Positions 1-6,509 of a stretch of DNA of 7,128 nucleotides are shown here, piece by piece (position 1 is the first letter of the stretch; each line of letters begins with the position of its first letter). The DNA is from Caldilineaceae bacterium. GTDB lineage: Bacteria > Chloroflexota > Anaerolineae > Caldilineales > Caldilineaceae. A model generated the notes under the pieces. The model saw nothing but the letters and a program-made list of their open reading frames with translations. It made no database searches and was not told where the DNA came from. The stretch is taken from positions 1-7,128 of the forward strand of contig JAAUPU010000136.1 in assembly GCA_012032975.1 (NCBI GenBank). Direction: 5' to 3'. A program made the translations under genes and the position numbers.

Positions 1-1917
1 GGGCAAAGCCTGCGGCTCACTCACGAGGTAAGCAGCCTCTCCAGAAACGAACGCCTCCTCGGCAGACGGATAGTCGAGATAGAGATCGACGCCCGGCTCG
101 ACGTCTATCGTCTGCAACAGGCTTAGCCAGGCAAGCAGACCCTCCGTCTTGGATATGGCGCCGGTATAGCTGTCGTAATCGAAACCGCCAAAGGGACTCA
201 GGCCCCAGTATCCCAAGGAAAAGCCCACCGGCAGCGCGAGCCGTCGATCGGCATTGACGCTCTGCACCAGTTGCTGAAAGTCTATCGGTGGGTCTACGAC
301 TTGATCGGCGTCGTAGACCAGCGCCTGGACGTTGACCGATTCAGGAATCCCATACAATCTGCCCGCATAGCGCATACTTTCCACCGTGCTGGGGATGAAC
401 TGCTGCAAGAAGTCCGGCTTCACACGCTCGGTCAGATCGGCCAGAAGCGCTGCCTCTGCCAGCGGCGCAAGCCAGCGACTGGAGGTGTAGAGCAGATCCG
501 GTCCTGCGCCGGCGGCTGTTGCCTCCGAAACCCGCTCAAATATCAACCGCTCTGGCACATAGACAACGTCCACCTCAACGCCCTGGCAGGCCGCCTCAAA
601 ATCAGCCACGAGCTGATCGAATGGCTGGGACTGGCTGGCCGGCAAGGAATGCCACAGGGTCACAACGCCCGGCTGAGATGGACAATAGTCCACCACGCCG
701 GCCACAAACGGAGAGAGGCTGTATTCGTCGCTGAAGTTGGTCAACGCCTGCTGCACCATGTCGTGCGGCGTCAACACCCCTTGGCTCACGCGACGGTAGC
801 TATCCAAAAACCCCAAGGCCCCTGCGCGCAGATCGGCCCAGATGGCTTGACTGCCCAACGAAACCGATTCCGCAGAACGGCTCTGGCGCGCCACCGTCAG
901 CGTGTTGGCCGGCAGGCTCGGCGTGAGCCTGATCTGGGTGTTGACGGGCACACGGCCCAGGTCGGCTGTGGCCACGAAGAGTTGATTTCTCGATCCGCCC
1001 AGGTATTGGGCAAAGTCGAGCGCCTGGTCGAATTCATCCTGATTGGAGACATTGCCAAAGGCCAGCGCATCCAGTTCCAGGAGGGGGCTGGGGACGCCGC
1101 CATTTGGTCCGCTTGGCAACAGGCCAACGCCCAACCTCTCCGGCCCCATCGCCGCGGCCAGCGTCGAAAGCTGGTCGGAATCGGCCACATAATAGGTAGC
1201 TTCGCCGTCCACAAATGCCTGCTGCAAGATCAGCGGGTCATCGTTGAGGAGGAAGCCAGGCAACGTGCGCGCGCTCGACAAGAAGTCTAGCCAGTTGGTA
1301 AAGCCGCCCTCCCCCAGCAGCAAGTTTCCCTCACCATCGACGAATCGACCGTCATATGCACCGACACCCCAATAGGACTGGACAAAGTTGGGGTTTTGGG
1401 CAAGAACTTCACCGGCTTCGGCGCGCTGCATCAACTCGGCGATGGTCGCCGGTGCGGCCTCAACCAACTCTTTGTTGTAGTACAGAACATGGGTGTGCGC
1501 CGAAAGCGGCAGTGCGTAAAGATGCGCGTCGTCTGAGACCATGCGCACGGCATTGGAGAGATAGTTCGAGAGATCCAGCCCCAACGGCGCCAGGTCGCGA
1601 ATCAGAGCACTTTCAGCAAGCTGATAGATCACGGGCGCGTTGGAGAGTATCAGGTCCGGCCCAAGGCCGGCTGCGCTGCGGTTGGCAACTCGATCCACAA
1701 TAGTTTCGACAGGAACCGCGACGTCGATCACTTCGACGTGAGGGTTCAATTCCTGGTAGGTGGCAATCATCTCGTCGAGCGCCGCGATCTGTTCTCCGGT
1801 CCAGGTATGCCAGAGCAGCAGGCGAATGCGCGGCTGGTCGGCGTCCGAGCCGGCGCTGCATCCCGCCAGGAAACCAATGGCGGCCAGCCATATGAGCATA
1901 CGAATGATTTGAGACAT
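1..1917 (-). CDS. Tandem (two-module) extracellular solute-binding lipoprotein, ABC sugar type, 3' end outside window
   Basis: Predicted surface lipoprotein resembling family 1 (sugar-type) ABC solute-binding proteins. I translated the minus strand from the ATG at 1915-1917; it stays open for 639 codons to base 1, so the stop is outside. Residues 1-20 form a lipoprotein signal peptide ending in the lipobox LAGC (Cys20). Module A is about residues 30-405 and module B starts near 417. They match at a constant offset of 386-388 residues: LWH 35/421, AAGLGPDL 82 and AAGAGPDL 468, LYALP 133 and LYGIP 521, YWG 182/570, AFVDGEA 234 and AFVSGEA 622. Usual family members are about 400-450 residues with one module; if B is full length the protein would be near 800. 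Permease and ATPase partners are not visible and the ligand cannot be told. No clear Shine-Dalgarno precedes the ATG; Met7 is an alternative start. Sure of the gene and family, unsure of the substrate. Confidence 0.9.
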   Translation of the reverse strand, partial: MSQIIRMLIWLAAIGFLAGCSAGSDADQPRIRLLLWHTWTGEQIAALDEMIATYQELNPHVEVIDVAVPVETIVDRVANRSAAGLGPDLILSNAPVIYQLAESALIRDLAPLGLDLSNYLSNAVRMVSDDAHLYALPLSAHTHVLYYNKELVEAAPATIAELMQRAEAGEVLAQNPNFVQSYWGVGAYDGRFVDGEGNLLLGEGGFTNWLDFLSSARTLPGFLLNDDPLILQQAFVDGEATYYVADSDQLSTLAAAMGPERLGVGLLPSGPNGGVPSPLLELDALAFGNVSNQDEFDQALDFAQYLGGSRNQLFVATADLGRVPVNTQIRLTPSLPANTLTVARQSRSAESVSLGSQAIWADLRAGALGFLDSYRRVSQGVLTPHDMVQQALTNFSDEYSLSPFVAGVVDYCPSQPGVVTLWHSLPASQSQPFDQLVADFEAACQGVEVDVVYVPERLIFERVSEATAAGAGPDLLYTSSRWLAPLAEAALLADLTERVKPDFLQQFIPSTVESMRYAGRLYGIPESVNVQALVYDADQVVDPPIDFQQLVQSVNADRRLALPVGFSLGYWGLSPFGGFDYDSYTGAISKTEGLLAWLSLLQTIDVEPGVDLYLDYPSAEEAFVSGEAAYLVSEPQALP

Positions 1918-2028
1918 GGTGATTTTTTTCGTGCGCACAAAGACGCGAATCTGACTTGGGCAACTGCGAATGGAGAGGACGAAGAGTCTACAGGGTGCGG
2001 GAATGGAATCGCTTGGACTATCGATGAA
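1918..2028 (-). other. Leader region upstream of the solute-binding protein gene
   Basis: Non-coding stretch between the hairpin at 2029-2071 and the ATG at 1917. On the minus strand it holds a run of seven A (opposite T at 1923-1929) just upstream of the start and an 8-base perfect palindrome GTGCGCAC at 1931-1938. There is no convincing ribosome binding site. A TGTAGACT string resembling an extended -10 lies opposite 1985-1992, but I see no -35 box at proper spacing, so I do not call a promoter. Confidence 0.35.
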
Positions 2029-2071
2029 CCCTCAAGAGTCCGCCTTCTTTCACGAAGTCGGCTCTTGAGGG
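2029..2071 (-). terminator. Long hairpin downstream of the META/PD40 lipoprotein gene, terminator-like without U-tract
   Basis: A perfect 10-bp inverted repeat (CCCTCAAGAG at 2029-2038, CTCTTGAGGG at 2062-2071) encloses CCG/CGG (2040-2042 with 2059-2061) and CTTC/GAAG (2044-2047 with 2054-2057). This makes a 17-bp stem with one bulged T (2039), one C-T mismatch (2043/2058) and a 6-base loop at 2048-2053. It begins 24 bases after the stop codon of the upstream gene and precedes the next gene, the position expected of a terminator. The bases after it on the minus strand (TTCATCG) are not a proper T-run, so a processing or stabilising hairpin, or an attenuator for the next gene, is also possible. 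Confidence 0.55.
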
Positions 2072-2095
2072 GCTAGAGTTCGCTGTAACCGACCG

Positions 2096-3005
2096 TTATC
2101 GTGGCCAGTCCACAGCCTGGAGCAGCCAATCTGGCAGATCGCCTTCGATGGTCGAGATCTTGGTCGCATCGCCGCCGGTCGCCGGGATGACCCACAGACC
2201 CCAACCGCCATCGCGCTTGCTGATAAAGGCGATCTGCTGTCCATCCGGGCTGACCGCGGGCAATCCGTCTGGAGCAGGGTCGTTGGTCAAGCGGGTGACA
2301 GAACCGCCGGCTGTGCTTGCCCGGTAGAGTTCCCAGTTGCCATCGCGGCCTTCGCTCATGAAGACGACCGCGCTGCCATCGGGGAACCAGCGGGGCATGG
2401 AGTCCGACGCCTCGTTGGAGAATTGGGTGCGGCCTGAACCGTCTGTGCCCATAGTGTAGGTGCCGCAATTCTGGCCCTGGGGGTCACAGCCCTTCAGGAT
2501 CAGCAGTTCCTGGCTGGGGTGCCAGTCTGGATCCTTGCCAAAGTCCAGTTCAGTATAGACCATGTTGGAGGGGCGTTCCTGGTCGATCGCGGGCGTGATA
2601 TAGATGCGCCAGCGACGGTCGCCCTGCCGGTTGCTGGCAAAGACGATGCGGTCGCCAGAAGGGCTCCAGCGCGGGCTGCTGTCCTCGATGAAGCGGGAGA
2701 AACGCAGGCGTCGGCCCGTGTCCACGTCATAGCCACCCAGACCGAGCTTGTCGCTCTGCTGGCTGTAGAAGGCAAGCGTCTTGCGATCCGGGCTGAGCGC
2801 AGGCTGCATCGCGTTGTTGGCCACCATCTCTGGCTCCGAGCCTGGCGTCGACGGCACGGCAAAGATATCTTCCAGGTAGTAGACCCGGTTGCCTTCGCGC
2901 AAGATCCGCGAGCCAGAATAGAGGATCACACCTGGAGGCACGTCATAGGGCACGCCCTCCTGTAGCGCGGCCGTCATCTCTGGCAGAGGCGGGGCAGGCA
3001 ACACG
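2096..3005 (-). CDS. C-terminal segment: PD40/TolB-like beta-propeller of the META lipoprotein
   Basis: Meaningful frame from about 3005 to the TAA at 2096-2098, giving about 302 residues. Five regularly spaced PD40-type repeats show the (S/H/F)P(D/S)...hhhF pattern: LSPDRKTLAF, RWSPSGDRIVF, DWHPSQELLIL, RWFPDGSAVVF and AVSPDGQQIAF, about 45 residues apart, as in TolB and WD40-like PD40 propellers. A Cys pair sits in a loop (GCDPQGQNCG). The open frame continues upstream to about 3280, but residues read there are Arg/Pro/Ser-rich junk opposite the SH3b coding frame and have no start of their own. I therefore read this as the tail of the upstream gene, entered by the +1 shift at 3005-3008, not as an independent cytoplasmic gene. 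Confidence 0.85.
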
Positions 3006-4093
3006 GGGCACCTCTTCTGTGTTGCTGGCCTCGACATAGGCCGCGGCCACCCATCCCTGTCCGTCCGGTGCATCGGGCACGCTGGCCACCCACCAGAGTC
3101 CATCGGAGCTTCGACCGATGATCTCACCCTGGGTGTCCAGCGGCGCGGCGCCCCAGATCGGATACTGGGTGCCTGGGCCGATGCGAACATTGACGCCAGC
3201 GGGCGCGATGACGCGACCGGTGGGGCCTTGCGCTTCGACGCTTGCGAATGCAATCGCCGGCGCCCCAGAATCGGCAGCAATCGGGTCGGGATCTTCGCTG
3301 GCCGCTTCAGCTGCCACCGCGACCGACTCGGTGTCCACCTGGAAGATCACAGCGATCTCATCCGCTTCTGTACGCAGCCACAACATCTGGCCCTCGACCG
3401 AATAGGTCGCGGCGCTGGCGAGCGCGGCAAGATAGGCAGACTCCTGCTCCATCACGCCTTCAGGTTGATCGCAGAACATCATGGTCGATGCAGCCTGCCC
3501 GATGGTGATCTGGCCGTTGTCCGTGGTATAGCCGGTCACGTAGTTGTTGCAGCCGGCCGAACCGGAGAGGGTGCCATCTTCGCCAAAGAGCGCGGTGATC
3601 TCCGTTCCCTCCAGAAGACCGACCACGGCCTGGTTGCCGTTGTTGTAGTTGACCGCGATCCAGACGACGTCGCTCAAGGCAGAGGCCGACTGTTGGGTCA
3701 ATATCAGCACCGTCTCGCCGTCGGCATTCATGATGCTCAGCTGGCCATCCGCCACGGTGAACGAGGCTGATGCCTGCAAAGCGGCAAGGATCGCCTGCTC
3801 CTGGGCCATGATCGCCTCTTCACAGGCCATCATGGTGCTGCCGGCCTGAGAGATGGTCAGTTGGTCGCCATCCTCGGTATAGCTGGCGAAGAAGCCGTTG
3901 CAGCCAGCATTGCCGTTGACCTGTCCACTTTGGAAAATGACCGTGGCGTCAGCGACCGGCGCCGCGAGCGCGCCTGATTCGTCGAGATACTCGGCGACGA
4001 TCCACGTCGCGCCCTCAAGTGCGGAGATTCCACTCTCTTCCATCGCTTCTGGGGTGGCGTCCGCAGCGGGTGCTTCGCTCTCTTCGGCAGGCG
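3006..4093 (-). CDS. Middle segment: two META (HslJ-like) domains and an SH3b domain
   Basis: This segment uses a different frame from the signal peptide. Two META/HslJ-like domains carry the family signature twice: [13 protein letters not shown] followed by STMMACEE, and [13 protein letters not shown] followed by STMMFCDQ, each ending in a helix ([16 protein letters not shown]) and a strand-rich tail. A linker rich in A, E, D and P leads to a bacterial SH3 domain with [13 protein letters not shown] and GLWWVAS...GWVAAAYVE, the usual SH3b pattern for peptide or glycan binding. An internal ATG at 4041-4043 could pass for a start, but a protein made from it would have no signal peptide and no clear ribosome site, while codons upstream of it continue the E/A/P/T linker in frame. 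After about 3006 this frame runs into 21 meaningless codons before a stop at 2943. Confidence 0.85.
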
Positions 4094-4159
4094 CTCAGTT
4101 GGGGCCGCCTCTTCGGCAGGCGCTTCAGTGGGGACCGCCTCTTCGGTAGGCGCCTCAGT
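4080..4159 (-). repeat. Imperfect 30-bp tandem repeat coding the linker, one copy short by a base
   Basis: Three copies of a 21-base core start at 4080, 4109 and 4139 on the plus strand (core: CTCTTCGG, C or T, AGGCGC, then T or C, TCAGT). The second and third copies are 21 bases and lie 30 bases apart, ten codons. The first is only 20 bases and lies 29 from the second, because it reads GCGCTCAGT where the others have GCGCTTCAGT or GCGCCTCAGT. This locates the frameshift and suggests slippage, in the cell or in sequencing. Confidence 0.8.
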
Positions 4160-4318
4160 CGGTGCTTCTGTCGGTGCTTCTGTGGGGGCCGCAGTCGGCT
4201 CTGCGGTCGGCTCCGCAGCTGGCGCTTCGGAAGTGGTTCCGCAAGCGACCAGGAGCAAGCTGATCAGCACCAGCAAGCTCATCCACGTGAGATACTTGTT
4301 TCGGATCGGGTGATACAT
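4094..4318 (-). CDS. N-terminal segment: lipoprotein signal peptide and E/A/P/T-rich linker of the META lipoprotein
   Basis: The ATG at 4316-4318 has a good ribosome site. Residues 1-26 are a lipoprotein signal: basic N-terminus (RNK), hydrophobic core ([10 protein letters not shown]), lipobox LVAC with Cys26 as the lipidation site. Residues 30-75 are a low-complexity linker built on A-P-T-E units, a flexible spacer lifting the binding domains off the membrane. The frame stays open to 3857, but beyond codon 75 its composition turns abruptly Arg/Lys/Ser-rich, marking the lost base at 4094-4096. Adding one base makes the linker continue as [19 protein letters not shown] and join the META segment. 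Confidence 0.85.
4161..4184 (-). repeat. Two 12-bp tandem repeat units coding the P-T-E-A linker
   Basis: GGTGCTTCTGTC at 4161-4172 is followed directly by GGTGCTTCTGTG at 4173-4184. Read on the minus strand these encode the repeated A-P-T-E units of the lipoprotein linker. Each unit is four codons, so copy-number change would lengthen or shorten the linker without breaking the frame. Confidence 0.7.
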
Positions 4319-4325
4319 TTTCGGT

Positions 4326-4331
4326 TCCTTT
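4326..4331 (-). promoter_or_regulatory. Ribosome binding site of the META lipoprotein gene
   Basis: AAAGGA on the minus strand, seven bases before the ATG at 4316-4318. It is the clearest Shine-Dalgarno in the window and fixes this start, the only one that gives a complete signal peptide with lipobox. Confidence 0.7.
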
Positions 4332-4364
4332 CGCTAGATAGGTTGATAGTCCACGGCTGATCGC

Positions 4365-4672
4365 CTACGAAACATTCAAAGCGACCAGACCGGCAATACC
4401 TTTATAGAGGAAGATCGCACCAAACAGTAGAGATACAACAATCGTGATTCGCCGGTTGTGCCGCTGTAGCCACACGCGCGCTGCCTGCAGCGGCTTGGCT
4501 GACTGTTGGGGCGCGATAGCAAAGGCGACCAGGCAACCGCGCCGGAGACAAAGGCGATGGCCCTGGCAAGCCCACGCTCGCCCTGCAACAGCAGGAGCAA
4601 GCCAATCGGGTAAATCGGCGCCAGCGTCGCGCCCAGGGTTAGAAGCAGGAGATCGCTCAGGAATTCGTTCAC
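4365..4672 (-). pseudogene. Internally deleted, frameshifted small membrane protein, GAP/Sap (LysE-like) family remnant
   Basis: The N-terminal piece begins at GTG 4670-4672 with GAGGG (opposite 4676-4680) close upstream, and reads MNEFLSDLLLLTLGATLAPI followed by a hydrophobic helix and RAIAFVSGAVA. This resembles the start of GAP/Sap-type six-helix membrane proteins. The C-terminal piece, in another frame, ends at TAG 4365-4367 and holds ARVWLQRHNRRI followed by one last helix, resembling the end of the same family. The pieces meet near 4525-4540. Such proteins are usually around 220-240 residues; here only about 100 codons remain, so the four middle helices seem deleted as well as the frame broken. 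An 8-base direct repeat CAAAGGCG (4520-4527 and 4549-4556) flanks the joint. Family assignment is from memory of motif style and is moderate; the frame break itself is clear. Not expected to be functional. Confidence 0.6.
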
Positions 4673-4724
4673 TGTCCCTCTTCATGCGCTAGCTGGAACG
4701 CCCCGAGACAGCAGCAATGGCAAT

Positions 4725-6401
4725 TCATTGACCGCGTAGCGGCGCGGCAGATTGCGCGGCAATCCACCCTTCAGCAGCCGCGACGGCTTTGAGCAACGCC
4801 ACCCCTAGCATATCTTCGGCCAGATACACATTCTCTGGGCCAATTGTATGAAGAACTCCGGTGCGAGCAATCTGCGCGTTGACTTCCGGGTCCACGCCGG
4901 TCAAAATGAGCTTGCTGTCTTGGCGCCCCAGTTCTTCAACATAGCGTGTAAGGACGTCCCAGAAAGTGCTGCCGATATCCGTCTTGTCACGGAGCACGAG
5001 AATAACAACGGCATGGCGCGATGTGTCGTCAACCTCGGGCAACTGTTGACGAAACACGGACGCAGCCGCATAGAACAGGCTGCCGTTGGGGTACAGAATG
5101 GTCACCTCTTCAGGCGGCACTGTGGCAGGCGGAGCAACCTCCACCGGGTATTGACCCGGTCCGATCTCCCATTCCGTTACTTGTATCCGGTTGGACTGTT
5201 GGAAGACATAGAGCAGCACAGCCAACCCGACGCCAAAGAGTATGGCAAACTGCAATGGGATCAGGAGCGAGGCCGCGAACGTCAGCACCATGACAGCCTG
5301 TTGCACCGACCCTGTCTTCCACACCGTGGCTGCCTGTGGCAGCCGGAGCGTCCGGAATCCTATGACGATCAACAGGGCCGCTAGCGACGGCATCGCGATC
5401 ATGCCCACAAAACGGCCAAAGACAACAATGGCGATTGCCATGACGACGCCGGCCGAGATATTGGCCAGCCGTGAGCGTGCGCCCGCTCCCACCACAAGGG
5501 CGGTGGCCGACATAGAGCCGGCGACAGCCGTGCCCTGGAACAACCCGGAGACCAGATTCGCCAGCCCTTGGCCGACGAAGTCTCCCGAAGGATTGGGGTA
5601 ACTGCCGTCGGGATTAGGAATTGATTGACTGATGCCTGCGCCTTGCATTAAACCAACAAAGGTCAGGGCGACCGCGGGGATCAGCAACCCTGGAAACACA
5701 GAAAGTGGTGGCAGCATCGGTCTTGGCAATGAGTTGGGGATGTCAGCGATGTCGCTCACCACCGCAACGGAATTCAGGCCGAGGAGCGGAACGAGCAAAG
5801 ATGCAAGCAATAGCGCCACCACGAGACCTAGTGCCTTCAAGCTGGTCTTTTCAAGCGTCAAGATCAGGACGATGGTGACGACACCGACGGTCAGCGTGGG
5901 CAGGTGAATTGCGTCAAGATTTCTAAACAGGTCTATTGTTCGCACGACCCGATTGGAGCCACTGGTGGCGAATCCGGTGAAGTCATCCAATTGTCCCAGT
6001 ATGATGAGCGTTGCCACTGCATTGATGAATCCAACCATCACAGAATTGGGGATGAATCGAATCAGCTTCCCTAGTTTGAGCAGACCAGCTCCCAGCATGA
6101 ATAGTCCAGTCAACATGGCCAATGCGAAGAGTGTCGTGTTGGGATCATCGCCACGAATGACTTGCGGCACGCTGGCAACGACGAGGGCCATGGCGCTGGT
6201 CGCCTGAATGGACATGAAGGCCGAGCTGGTGAAGAAGGCGCCGCTAAAGGTGCCTAGCATGTAGCCGTACAGACCATAGATCGGATTCACCAGGGCCAGC
6301 ATGCCGTTGGCCAGCCCATCGGGAATGCTCTGTATACCCAATACCAGCCCTGCGCTCAGATCCGCGCCGATCGTATCGCGATTGAAAAAGCTACGATTCA
6401 T
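4725..6401 (-). CDS. SulP-family anion permease with C-terminal STAS-like domain
   Basis: Predicted inner-membrane transporter of sulfate or another anion (SulP/SLC26, COG0659-like), 558 residues, close to the family norm of about 550-600. Residues 25-75 hold the family signature SIPDGLANGMLALVNPIYGL and TSSAFMSIQATSAMALV. Hydrophobic segments run through about residue 400. Residues 277-315 (FVGQGLANLVSGLFQGTAVAGSMSATALVVGAGARS) match the second conserved SulP block. A cytoplasmic STAS-like domain follows at about 430-545, with IGST where many STAS domains carry a D-S-S/T phosphorylation motif. I chose ATG 6399-6401 because alignment-like features begin right after it (MNRSFFNRDTIGADLSAGLV); a TTG at 6507-6509 extends the frame by 36 codons, but these are non-hydrophobic and overlap a palindrome. 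AGGA lies two bases before the ATG and GAGAGA 13 before. It follows the alkyl sulfatase by 108 bases. Actual substrate (sulfate, bicarbonate, other) is not determinable here. Confidence 0.93.
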   Translation of the reverse strand: MNRSFFNRDTIGADLSAGLVLGIQSIPDGLANGMLALVNPIYGLYGYMLGTFSGAFFTSSAFMSIQATSAMALVVASVPQVIRGDDPNTTLFALAMLTGLFMLGAGLLKLGKLIRFIPNSVMVGFINAVATLIILGQLDDFTGFATSGSNRVVRTIDLFRNLDAIHLPTLTVGVVTIVLILTLEKTSLKALGLVVALLLASLLVPLLGLNSVAVVSDIADIPNSLPRPMLPPLSVFPGLLIPAVALTFVGLMQGAGISQSIPNPDGSYPNPSGDFVGQGLANLVSGLFQGTAVAGSMSATALVVGAGARSRLANISAGVVMAIAIVVFGRFVGMIAMPSLAALLIVIGFRTLRLPQAATVWKTGSVQQAVMVLTFAASLLIPLQFAILFGVGLAVLLYVFQQSNRIQVTEWEIGPGQYPVEVAPPATVPPEEVTILYPNGSLFYAAASVFRQQLPEVDDTSRHAVVILVLRDKTDIGSTFWDVLTRYVEELGRQDSKLILTGVDPEVNAQIARTGVLHTIGPENVYLAEDMLGVALLKAVAAAEGWIAAQSAAPLRGQ

Positions 6402-6426
6402 GATCCTGGTCGTTTCTCTCGAAGCC

Positions 6427-6458
6427 CGTAGTGGGACGGGGCAAGCCCGCCCACTACG
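6427..6458. repeat. Palindromic element between alkyl sulfatase and SulP genes
   Basis: The arms CGTAGTGGG (6427-6435) and CCCACTACG (6450-6458) pair perfectly. A further CGGG (6437-6440) pairs with CCCG (6446-6449), leaving one bulged A (6436) and a 5-base loop GCAAG. The 13-bp GC-rich stem has no T-run on either side, so it is a weak terminator candidate. It may be a dispersed REP-like repeat, an mRNA-stabilising hairpin or a protein site. Only one copy occurs in this window. Confidence 0.7.
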
Positions 6459-6509
6459 AAAGTCATGGCGTTTGAATGGACAATTGGTGCCGGCACATGA
6501 TCGATCCAA

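Larger units (their letters stand above)
2096..4318 (-). pseudogene. Lipoprotein with two META domains, SH3b and PD40 propeller; reading frame interrupted by two compensating indels
   Basis: Read as one gene, this encodes about 740 residues from ATG 4316-4318 to TAA 2096-2098. Corrected layout: lipoprotein signal with lipobox LVAC (Cys26); E/A/P/T-rich linker to about residue 92; META domain 1 about 100-210; META domain 2 about 215-330; short linker; SH3b about 368-434; PD40/TolB-like repeats about 505-700. The frame shifts twice: one base is missing at 4094-4096 and one is extra in the GGGG run at 3005-3008. First and last segments are in the same frame and the middle is not, and protein character continues cleanly across both joints once each base is corrected. 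It could be a true pseudogene or an intact gene with sequence errors; the undamaged domains favour error or very recent mutation. No enzymatic residues are recognised. Likely a surface-anchored binding or sensing protein; its role is unknown. Confidence 0.8.

Noticed and set aside
271..1290. 339-codon open frame on the plus strand, the longest plus-strand frame here
   Set aside because: It lies opposite the solute-binding lipoprotein gene. Its product is rich in Arg, Gln and His with no domain or signal, while the minus frame has a lipobox and a clear internal duplication.
1985..2010. TGTAGACT as a promoter for the solute-binding protein gene
   Set aside because: No -35 box at 16-18 bases; a single -10-like string is too weak.
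3228..3770. 180-codon plus-strand open frame
   Set aside because: It is antisense to the META domains, which carry unmistakable GCN and TMM motifs. No ribosome site or recognisable product.
2943..4043. META/SH3b frame as a stand-alone gene starting at ATG 4043
   Set aside because: Such a protein would lack a signal peptide and have no good ribosome site. The frame upstream of the ATG continues the linker, so it is the middle of a longer gene.
4080..4200. Repeats considered as a CRISPR array or minisatellite
   Set aside because: The units are contiguous multiples of codons encoding A-P-T-E residues, with no spacers and no cas genes.
2943..4318. Programmed ribosomal frameshifting to explain the two frame breaks
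   Set aside because: No slippery heptamer followed by a structure is evident, and two opposite shifts in one gene are better explained by indels or read errors.
4848..5384. 178-codon plus-strand open frame
   Set aside because: Antisense to the STAS end of the SulP permease; no family resemblance.
6402..6509. N-terminal extension of the SulP permease from a TTG at 6507-6509
   Set aside because: The 36 extra codons are polar, run through the palindrome and precede the usual SulP N-terminus, so the ATG at 6399-6401 is preferred.
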